Part shown: positions 52,347 to 60,716 of the stretch, in pieces
Layout: each line of letters starts with the position of its first letter
How positions within the stretch are numbered: position 1 is the first letter of the stretch
Source: Saccharomycopsis phalli
Taxonomy: Eukaryota > Ascomycota > Saccharomycetes > Ascoideales > Saccharomycopsidaceae
DNA: 64,000 nucleotides
Assembly: GCA_020342235.1 (NCBI GenBank)
Contig: CP073214.1
Location: 992,001 to 1,056,000, forward strand
Direction: 5' to 3'
Position numbers and translations under genes: made by a program
The notes under the pieces: generated by a model
The model's database searches: none
What the model saw: only the letters and a program-made list of their open reading frames with translations
Told to the model about the DNA's origin: nothing

Positions 52347-52448
52347 TCTACACAGCGTACGAATATGTCTTGGTACCAGACTTATGCTACTATTTTGCCG
52401 GGTAATGTTTGTAGATATATCTGATTTTCGGATCTCCAGTGGCGCGAC

Positions 52449-53083
52449 ATGGCACAATCGTTGAATAATCTAATAGGGCTAGAGTTAGTATATTTCCTAA
52501 TAGTAAGACGATATGTTAACTTTTTAGAGTTAAATTGGTTACCATATTGGATTCCGAAATTCACGGGGTGATTTACGCCTTTGACACTGCGACAAACTGT
52601 GTATGTATCGTTGAGGCCAACTCAGATTCTGAAGGCAAAGATTATCGAATAATAAAAACACCATTTCTCAAGAGCATTGAGGTTGTTAAGAATGAGGATG
52701 GTGGTGTCGCGAAGTCTATTGACTTCACCCCCAGTGAAGTAGATGTGGATTTTATTAAGCACCAGGATGTGGAAAGAGAAAGACAAGTGCAAAAGCAGCG
52801 GCTACAAGATCTCCGAAAGAAGCAAACTGAATTAAACGTGAGGCAAATCCAGGGCATTGGTGGGAAGGAGATATATCGCAAGATTGTCAAGTTGCTTCCA
52901 ATTGAAGAGGTCACAATCTCCAATGGGACCATTATTATCTTCAACAATATCGAAATCAGTCTGCCTTATGAAGTTCGTAATGTGGTCATAAAGGACTCCA
53001 ATGGTGGGCGGGATAGCAGAGTGGAGAGCTCAATTGAATTTATTAGAAACATTGTGAAAAACACTCAGTTGGCAGGTGGCTAA
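52449..53083 (+). CDS. LSM12: Lsm12, spliced (exons 52449-52483 and 52528-53083)
   Basis: 196 aa RNA-associated protein with an N-terminal LSM domain and a C-terminal anticodon-binding-like domain. The main frame from 52535 has no ATG at all, so an upstream exon is required. ATG at 52449 encodes MAQSLNNLIGLE, and splicing GTTAGT...TAG (52484-52527) joins it in frame to VKLVTILDSEIHGVIYAF. This matches S. cerevisiae Lsm12 (MSVSLEQTLGFRIKVTNVLD). Downstream features: DYRIIKTPFLKSIEVV, QDVERERQVQ, and EVTISNGTIIIFNNIEI with SLPYEVRNV. Located next to divergent FAR11. Confidence 0.88.
52484..52527 (+). other. LSM12 intron, 44 nt
   Basis: Donor GTTAGT at 52484, acceptor TAG ending at 52527, branch-like TGTTAAC at 52514-52520, only a few bases before the acceptor. 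The intron interrupts codon 12 (GA|A). Without it the gene has no start codon. Confidence 0.75.
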
Positions 53084-53361
53084 ACAAAGGAAAGAATATA
53101 AAATATTGGCTAGCATCTAGATGGAATAATACTTTATAACTTGGAATTTTGTCTGGAGTGGAATTCCAAATCTCAGACCTTAATAGATGATGAGCTGTCT
53201 GTGACAGCATTGGAATATACGTAACAATGTAGAATGATGTTTGGATGATGTAAACATAAACAAATACAGAGTTACCCGCACGTCGCACGAATCAAATGTA
53301 AACAATGATAGAATGTATAAATAAACTACTAGTCTTTCTAGGTAGAGAAGCAGGGACAACA
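53084..53361. other. Intergenic LSM12 / BUD4
   Basis: 278 bp, AT-rich, tandem genes. No distinct element recognised. Confidence 0.5.
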
Positions 53362-56300
53362 ATGGAAGGTAAAGATAATACCAATCTGTTAAAAGGTAAG
53401 TGATATAACTGACTTGAAAGTGATCTTTTGGTCTTTAGATTAGCAAATGATTAATTTAGAGGATTCAAACTACCAGTAGTTTGAAAGATCATTTGTCTTC
53501 AACTTTTTTTTTTATTCTTGTGTGGCTATTTCCCTAGCTATATTAAGAGATATTTAAAGTGGCAATCTTACTAATTTTAGAATCTTCTATGAAGAAGACT
53601 AACTCGTTGTTGTTTGAATCGATTCCAGAAGACAATATATACAACCCACAAAAAAGTGCGAAAGGGCAAGATAAAAAGGTGGCATTTGAGAAATCGCCAA
53701 AGGTTTTAGAATACGACAAGCTAAGTAGTGAGGATGAAATCTCATTTAGAAACAATAGCTCGTCGTTGGACGAAAGTACGCCTACCAAGATTTCCAGTAA
53801 TTTTCAGTTAAACTGGCAACCAAATGTCAATATGGAAGGGGGCTTGGACTCGATTAAACATAGCAACAATCCAAAGCCATTGCCGCCTATGCCTCACAAT
53901 ACCAGCGAATCCGAGTCGATAGAAAACGTCACTGATACTTTTAGTGATGCTCAGCAAATCATGATACCAAAGCTACGACAAAAGAAGCCGCTTCCGGAGG
54001 ATGAGATGGAGATCGATGAGAAGATGCTGGAATTGAAAATTGAACAGGGAGACTATTCTATCAGCGATTACATCAATAATTCCAAGCTGTCCGTCAATAA
54101 ATTTGACTTTCGCAACGGTGTTCAAAGCATTGAGGCCGAGTTAGAGGAGGCTCGCCAGACTGCAAAGTTGGAGAACACTTTGGACTCGGTTTTACCGCCT
54201 GACAGAACTCCGTCCACAATTATCAAGGAGAATAATCGGTTATACCAAAAGTATCGCGAGAAGTACCGTGCCCTGTCTAATTCGAGCGACAAGTACTATG
54301 ACGATGTTATCCTTGACAGTGTGCGAAATAATGTGAGTGATGCATTCAGTCATAACAGATTACTGGTGAAAAGATATGGTGGTATCAACCGGATCAGCGA
54401 GCAGGAGAATGAGTCCTCAAATGGCGGAGAATCCTCCAAGGATGGGGATTTCACGATTGGAGACTACATTCATAGCAAGAAGGAAGAGGGTGACACAGAG
54501 CCTTCGTCAAACTCAAACCAGTCAATCCACAAGGAGCTGTTCACTGAGACAAACCATGGGCCTAAGATTTCGCCTACTGTATTTGATAGCCGCATCAGTT
54601 CCATCGGGTCAAGTGCGCCATTGGGTGAGTCGACAATGGTGTCCAAGATTGATGAGAATCGGTTTGAGGATATTTCTCTGGTGTCTAAGATTGATGAGAG
54701 TCAATTCGAGGACGTTTCGCTCAAACCAGAGATGGATGAGGGGGAGTCGTTCAAGCCATTTTCGGAGACTGTGTTTAATAGTCATAGCAACAGCGAGGTG
54801 GTCAATCAGTCCACGGACTCGAACACGTCCAATTTCACCCTTCGGTTGATGCAGATGAAGAAGGAGAAGGAAGGATCACCGCACGACCAGCAAGAGGACA
54901 AGGAAATGGAGGATGACAACAAGCCTTCTTTGGCACCAATGAGAACTTCGGAGAGTATCTTGAACCAGCTTATTGGCAAGACAAACGAGTATGTCGCCAA
55001 GAGCGGCATCAAGGTTCCAGCCATTGAGAAAGTGCAGTTGGACAGTCCAGGACACACTACCAAGATCTTCTCGAACAAGCACAACTTTGATAAGCCAAAT
55101 AAGGTTTTTGAGAAGCCGCTGTACCCACGTTCACCTACCACAGACTCGTTGTCCTCCACGGAAGAGGTTCACAACATATGGGCCAGCATGAAGCAACAGA
55201 ACAAGTCGTCCACCATCCGGTCGCTCAGCATGAAGTCTTCCCCTAGTATGAACTCTTTGGAGGTCAAGCGGCTTCTTCAAACCAAGCGAAAGATCAGCAG
55301 CGGAAAACGGGGTCAGGCCGGTCCAGATAGCTCGATGGATGTTAGTATGTCGACCAGTAACCATCCCAACTTTATCAACGATACTATCAATCGGGGAGAG
55401 AGTGACGGAGACGAGGAGGGCTTTTCGGCACATATTGTCCTGGAGTTGTCTAAGGTTCCGCAACCATTGTTACCAGAGCAGCACTTTGATAACTTCAGTG
55501 AATTGGAGTTGTCCGAGGAGTTAAGTCGTGTCGAGGAGGAAGTTGCTGGGCGGATTACCAATGTGCGTGTGGATAACAACAAGCTAATTGTGGCCAAGTT
55601 GGAGGAAAAACCAAAGAACAATCACTTTGTGCTGGCACCCAATGAAATTTTCAACAGCAAAAAGCCGCACATTTACAAGGGCATTGTCAATAAGCCGCGT
55701 CAGAAGGAGATCCGGACTGATCTTCATGGCGGTTATGCGCGAAGCAACCGTAAGTCCAGTGCAGGACGAAGTTCCGCTAGCAGCAACTTTTCTAGTGACA
55801 AGAAGAGCTTCACTGGCAAGGAGATAAACGTCAGAAAGAGAAAGTCTGGGGCCTTGAGAGACCAGGTTGAGTCCGGAAGCTCATCCTATCACACTGCGAA
55901 GCTCTTTGACCGGCAGATTTCTGCACCAAAGTCGTACCGGATATCCCACGCAGGGAATCAGCCACAGTCATACCGAGGGTCGATCCATGAGGCCAATTCT
56001 TTGGTGAGTGACAATCATGACTACATCCGTGATGTTTCGGGAGGACATCCTGAGCCGATTATGGAGGACGACAACAACTATTTTGACGTGAACTTGCCAA
56101 AAGACGATCAGGGAAGACTATATGTACGCATTGTTGGTCTCAAGAATGTGGATCTTCCTAACATTGACGGACACACTGCTAATTTCTCGCTTATTCTTGA
56201 CAATGGTATTCACTGCATTCTGACCCCGCCAGTGGACTTGGAGAAAAATACCTCTATCAACCAAGAGTTTGAGTTGACTGTGAGCGACAATTTGGAGTTT

Positions 56301-57137
56301 ATTTTGACGTTGAAGGCAGATTATAGCTACGAGGGTCATGAGAAGTTGATTGAGGTGACTGAAAAATATCCAGTGAGAAAGCGGATCTTGGGAGGACTCT
56401 TGGGCCACAAGACTATTTATAAAACACGGCAGCGATTGGTGAACAAGATTGACAAGACGGATCCCTGGGACACGAAGACAGCAAAGGACGGGTCCTTTGC
56501 TCGTGCCTATGTTGATTTTGCTCAGTACGAGCCTTTGATCACTGGCAAGGCATGCAACTTTGACGTCACCTGTTTCAATGAGTGGGAGACATATGTTGAA
56601 AACAACCAAATCAAGAAGCGGCCTCCATACAGAATTGGGAAATTGGAGTTGCAAATGTTGTACATTCCACGGACCAAAATCTCAGAGGTATTCCCACCAA
56701 GCATACATACTGCTTACGAGGCTGTCAAGGAGTACCAGAAGCAGCTCTTTGTTTCACACGAGGGATTTCTCTCGCAGGAAGGTGGGGACTGTAATTACTT
56801 GAAGCGAAGATGGTTCACGTTAAATGGAACTGACTTGATTGCCCACAATGAGTTTTCCAAGAAGACACGGGCCAAGATCAATTTGGTGAAGGCAGTGGGG
56901 TTGATTTCGGCGAATGTGAAAAAGCACTATCTGAGCACGACAGCGGGTCGTCGGTTGAGTGACGAGATCACCATGCATCAAGGATTTAAAATCAAGTTCT
57001 TGAATGGAGAGATTATTGAGTTTGTTGCCGATTCGCATCAGAGCAAGATGGCATGGCTCAAGGCGCTTGACCAGATCATTAGTAAGAACAAGTTCAGACA
57101 GTCATGGATAAAGATCTTGTATGATCAGTTGACTTAA
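53362..57137 (+). CDS. BUD4: Anillin-like bud-neck protein Bud4/Int1, spliced
   Basis: Septin-associated landmark for axial budding; called Int1 in Candida. Proposed exons 53362-53395 and 53581-57137, giving 1196 aa starting MEGKDNTN; the exon junction yields a LKE motif like LLKE of yeast Bud4. Without splicing the first ATG is 53589. Most of the protein is disordered, with short IGDYIHSK / ISDYINNSK repeats. From about residue 855 comes the anillin-type C2-like region (GRLYVRIVGLKNVDLPNIDG, FSLILDNGIHCILTPPVDLE, FELTVSDNLEFILTLKADY), and from about 1070 the PH domain (GFLSQEGGDCNYLKRRWFTL). These match C. albicans Int1 closely. Confidence 0.93.
53396..53580 (+). other. BUD4 5' intron, 185 nt
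   Basis: Donor GTAAGT at 53396-53401, branch TACTAAT at 53569-53575, acceptor TTTTAG ending at 53580. All three signals are near consensus and the join keeps frame (G|AA TCT TCT ATG). Stops in the retained frame soon after the donor would block a read-through product. Confidence 0.72.
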
Positions 57138-57210
57138 TTTTATTATATTTTAATTTGTTTGTTTTCCCGTGTAGCTTCGTGACCCGATTTGATATTATAG
57201 TTTGAGTGTA

Positions 57211-57218
57211 TCACGTGA
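57211..57218. promoter_or_regulatory. TCACGTGA palindrome upstream of MRP35
   Basis: Same octamer as in the EGD2 promoter, 34 bp before the MRP35 ATG in the short BUD4-MRP35 spacer. Cbf1-type site by sequence; function inferred. Confidence 0.45.
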
Positions 57219-57251
57219 CTGAATTTTTTTCGGTGAGAAATTTGTCGGTTG

Positions 57252-57582
57252 ATGGACAAGGCCGCGAGCATGTTGAACTTGATTTTCAGTGGGGGAAATT
57301 TGGTGCGCAATCCTGTGACGATTTTCACGCGAGGGTTGATGAAAACACACAAAGGTGCCGCCAAGCGGTGGATCAAGACCGGGGATGGGTACAAAAGAGT
57401 GAGTAGCTGTGGGGACGGTTTGGCATCCAGACACTAACAGATAGGGAAGAGCGGGAAGAAGACATGGTAATGCTGGGTGGTCGCAACGGTTGTTACAAGC
57501 TAAGGACGGGCGTTCTATGGCGTTGGGAAAAGGGCACGGGGATATGAAGAAGAAGTTGAAGCGATTATTGCCATATTGGTAA
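57252..57582 (+). CDS. MRP35: Mitochondrial ribosomal protein bL35m, spliced
   Basis: 94 aa large-subunit mitoribosomal protein (YNL122C homologue), exons 57252-57398 and 57445-57582. Exon 1 reads MDKAASMLNLIFSGGNLVRN and later TIFTRGLMKTHKGAAKRWIK: an N-terminal presequence then the bL35 signature KTHKGAAKRxxKTG. Splicing GTGAGT...ATAG joins GYKR to GRAGRRHGNAGW, reproducing bacterial L35 (KFKRGRAGKRH). The protein ends KLKRLLPYW. Each exon alone is too short to be noticed, so the gene is easy to miss. It lies 114 bp downstream of BUD4 on the same strand. Confidence 0.92.
57399..57444 (+). other. MRP35 intron, 46 nt
   Basis: Donor GTGAGT at 57399-57404, branch CACTAAC at 57431-57438 region, acceptor ATAG ending at 57444. 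A nearer CAG (ending 57440) would break the frame. Phase 0, between AGA and GGA codons. Confidence 0.88.
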
Positions 57583-58145
57583 GTTTTGGCGAGGACTGAG
57601 CGGCGATTTGAGGTGTGTGTGGCCCGCATATAGGTGACACTGTAAATAGGAAAATGATGCATTGTGTTTGAAAACTGTAGTGGGGAAAAGAGTCGGAGGG
57701 AAACCCACATTGGGAAATAGTCAAGGCGTAATTGGGGGTAACAACAGGGTCTTGGAATTTGCGGAGTAAGGTATAGGGGGAGCAAGCAAACTGGTCACGG
57801 GTAGAGCTTCCCTTGGGGAAAGTCCGTGTCAGTTTTTGTAAATAGTGGAGTCAAAAAGGTGCGCGCAAGCGGTGGTGCGTGCGGTGCTTTGGTAAGGGAA
57901 TATAAGAGAGGTGAGGGAAAGTAAAAGCCAGCAAAGGTGTAGATGTAGGAAGAGTAAAAAAAAATACAAGTGTGTGTGAATATAGTGGTTAACGGCTGTA
58001 GGCAGGTTGGCTGATCCTGGAAGGAATTGGCCATGACCGATCTGACCGGAATTAAGGCACTGTCAAGTAAGCAGAGTCCACCCGACGTGGAGAAACTCTG
58101 TATATATAGGGCTGATTAGCGTGGTATACCACAAAATTTCTGAGC
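57583..58145. promoter_or_regulatory. Upstream region of the second FAA2-type gene
   Basis: 563 bp, notably G-rich on the plus strand (many GGGG, GGTG runs), unlike other spacers here. TATA box TATATATAGG at 58101-58110, 36 bp before the ATG. No other gene is supported; a minus-strand frame across 57195-57785 is antisense to MRP35. Confidence 0.5.
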
Positions 58146-60419
58146 ATGAATATCTCACCGGTGAACTTTAGTGAGGCACAACGCAAGGAATTTTTGCAGA
58201 TATACAATGGGTTCTTCAAGCAAAATGGGCTTGAGCACGAGGAACAGTGTTCGCAAGTTGCGTTGCTTCCCGGCACCGAGCAAGAGGGCTATTCGGGAGT
58301 GTACCGGAACGCCAAGGTGAAGAGTGGCGAGCTCCAGATTGTGCTACACCCGGATCTCACCAGTTACTTTCTCTTGTTTGAGTGTGCTGCTGCGTTTTTC
58401 AGCAATGTCAATTGCGCAGGGTCCCGGTTGTACAACAACACCAAGCCGGGAGAGTATGACGACTTTTATACGTTTGAGACGTATAGTCAAATTAGAGAGC
58501 GGCGGGCCAACTTTGGTGCCGGTTTGGTGCAAGTGGTGACCCAGCACCGAGACTACGAGCTGAAGATCAAGGCCAATGGGCTTGACTTTGACGGGTTGAA
58601 CAACGATAAGCCGTACAAGTTTCTTGTGCTGATTTTCAGCAGCAATCGCAAGGAGTGGTTGATTGCCGACTTGGCGTGCCAGTGCTACAACTTGGTCAAC
58701 ACTGCGTTGTACGATACTCTTGGTCCCGGCACCACTGTGTACATTCTCGAGTTGACCAAGTCACCGGTGGTGATCTGCAGCGCTGATAAGATCGCCAGGC
58801 TCTTATCGCTCCGCGTGAAATACCCAAAGGAAATGGCCAACTTGGCCGTGATCATCCTGATGGATCGGCTCGACTTCACCCAGGACTATGGCGTGTACAA
58901 GTACGCCGAATCGCTTGGGGTGACGCTCTACGACTTCCAGCAGGTGGAGAGCTACGGGAAGACAAGCCCGGTGCCAATGACACCTTCGGGGTGGGACGAC
59001 GTATACTCCTTGTCGTTCACCTCCGGGACTACGGGGATGCCCAAGGGCGTGGTTCTCCCGCAGAAGATGATCCTCTCGAGCGTGAGCTTCTGCTACACCA
59101 ACTTTGCCAACATTGACGGGCAGGTCAACACGTTTGACAGTGAGTTCCGCATGCTCTCGTTCCTCCCGTTGGCGCACATTTACGAGCGCCAATCCGTGTC
59201 ATACAATCTCTTCAAGGGCACCACCATTGGGTTCCCGTCCGACCCGGTGCCCCAGCTCTCGCTTCTCGACGACTTGAAGGCGTTGCGGCCCCACTGTTTC
59301 ATCAACGTCCCCCGTGTGTACACAAAGTTTGAGGCCGCCATCAAGGAGGGACTCAACAACGGCGGAGTCCGCGGGTCCTTGGTGCACACGGCGATCAAGG
59401 CGCGCATGGCGAACCAGCTGCAGAGCGACAACGTGCGCAGCACTGGGCTCTTGTTTGGGAAATTGGTGCAGGCCAAGATCCGTGCCGCGTTTGGCTTGGA
59501 CAACTGCCTATTCTTTTGCTCGGGGTCCGCGCCAATCGCCGTCGAGACTGTGCAGTTCCTCAAGGCAGTGTTTGGCATTGGATTCAAGCAGGGCTACGGG
59601 TTGACTGAGTCCTTTGGAGGCGTCAGTGTCTCAAAGTACTTTGATAAGGACCCTGGGAACTGCGGCACTCCGAGCTTCCTGGTCGAGGTTCGTCTCAGGG
59701 ACTTGCCAGATATGAACTACGTGCATGACTCGTCTGACGGCGTCGCAAAGGGCGAATTGATGTTACGTGGCCCGCAGATCTTCTCGCACTACTACAAGCG
59801 GCCGGAGGAGACCGCAAAGGCATTTGACAAGGACGGATGGTTCCACACCGGCGACGTGGCCAAGATCGACGAACGAGGCCGGATATTTGTCATTGACCGG
59901 GTGAAAAACTTCTTCAAGCTCTCGCAGGGCGAGTACATCACCCCGGAGCGCATCGAGAACATCTACTTGTCCACGTGCCTGACCCTCAGCCAGATCTTTG
60001 TCTATGGCGACTCGTACCAGTCGTATCTCGTGGCGATTCTCGGCATCGAGGAGGCGCCATTGCTTCAACTTTTAAATAGCCATGCCGCAGTGTTGCCAAA
60101 GCCCGTGCAGCTGAAGCTCGCTGGACTTGGGCCGGGCCAAGTGTACACCTTGGTGAATCTGTCGAGCGAAGTGCGACGGTTTTTGGTGGGCGAAATTAAC
60201 GCAACCGTCAATCGTATGAAACACGACGGCGACCAAAGCATCTTGATGGGATTTGAAAAGTTCCACAACATCTTTGTTGGTGACATGCCGTTGCGGATCG
60301 AGGATGACGTGGTGACACCTACCATGAAGTTGAAGCGGGCAAAGGCCGCAGAGCATTTTAAAAAGGAAATTGCTGCACTATACCAGGAAGGGTCGTTGGT
60401 CAAGAACGCGAAACTTTAG
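58146..60419 (+). CDS. Acyl-CoA synthetase, FAA2-type (copy 2, PTS1 AKL)
   Basis: 757 aa paralogue of the gene at 44607, with the same blocks: GYSGVYRNAK, LVQVVTQHRDYELKIKANGL, SFTSGTTGMPKGVVLPQKMI, KQGYGLTESFGGVSVS, GELMLRGPQIFSHYYKRP, GWFHTGDVAKIDERGRIFVI, DRVKNFFKLSQGEYITPERI. It differs by an insertion near residue 405 (MANQLQSDNVRSTG...) and ends NAKL, a good peroxisomal PTS1. Third positions are strongly G/C, unlike copy 1. A CTG at 58857 corresponds to a Ser in copy 1. Likely activates fatty acids for peroxisomal beta-oxidation. Confidence 0.9.
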   Translation: MNISPVNFSEAQRKEFLQIYNGFFKQNGLEHEEQCSQVALLPGTEQEGYSGVYRNAKVKSGELQIVLHPDLTSYFLLFECAAAFFSNVNCAGSRLYNNTKPGEYDDFYTFETYSQIRERRANFGAGLVQVVTQHRDYELKIKANGLDFDGLNNDKPYKFLVLIFSSNRKEWLIADLACQCYNLVNTALYDTLGPGTTVYILELTKSPVVICSADKIARLLSLRVKYPKEMANLAVIILMDRLDFTQDYGVYKYAESLGVTLYDFQQVESYGKTSPVPMTPSGWDDVYSLSFTSGTTGMPKGVVLPQKMILSSVSFCYTNFANIDGQVNTFDSEFRMLSFLPLAHIYERQSVSYNLFKGTTIGFPSDPVPQLSLLDDLKALRPHCFINVPRVYTKFEAAIKEGLNNGGVRGSLVHTAIKARMANQLQSDNVRSTGLLFGKLVQAKIRAAFGLDNCLFFCSGSAPIAVETVQFLKAVFGIGFKQGYGLTESFGGVSVSKYFDKDPGNCGTPSFLVEVRLRDLPDMNYVHDSSDGVAKGELMLRGPQIFSHYYKRPEETAKAFDKDGWFHTGDVAKIDERGRIFVIDRVKNFFKLSQGEYITPERIENIYLSTCLTLSQIFVYGDSYQSYLVAILGIEEAPLLQLLNSHAAVLPKPVQLKLAGLGPGQVYTLVNLSSEVRRFLVGEINATVNRMKHDGDQSILMGFEKFHNIFVGDMPLRIEDDVVTPTMKLKRAKAAEHFKKEIAALYQEGSLVKNAKL

Positions 60420-60566
60420 ACGTTGCTTTAGCTGTTTGTATATGATTAATTGGTCCGAAGTTTGGATGTTTACGAATGCCTGTAGTTTAAATGTGGTTGA
60501 GGCAGTTGCAATAGTTACTTGTACCTTTGCAATGAACAATTGCAAATGGTTTATTTATATTATAGC

Positions 60567-60608
60567 GGCTTATATTTGAATGGCTTATACTTGAATGGCT
60601 TATATTTC
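60567..60608. repeat. 15-bp tandem repeat, 2.8 copies
   Basis: GGCTTATATTTGAAT at 60567-60581, then GGCTTATACTTGAAT, then a partial GGCTTATATTTC. It lies between the second FAA2-type gene and the ENTH gene. Confidence 0.85.
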
Positions 60609-60716
60609 AGTTGCCTGTTTACACTCCTGAGATGGCAGACGTTAGAGTCACGCCCCTTATATAAGCAACCATGCATAGTTGTTTGATACAAAATTGCAAC
60701 GTACATCCAACTAACC

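Noticed and set aside
52347-52457. 37-codon upstream extension of FAR11
   Set aside because: Begins with TTG with no in-frame ATG before the next stop; would overlap the divergent LSM12 start region.
57195-57785. 196-codon minus-strand open frame
   Set aside because: Antisense to the spliced MRP35 exons and intron; no recognisable protein features.
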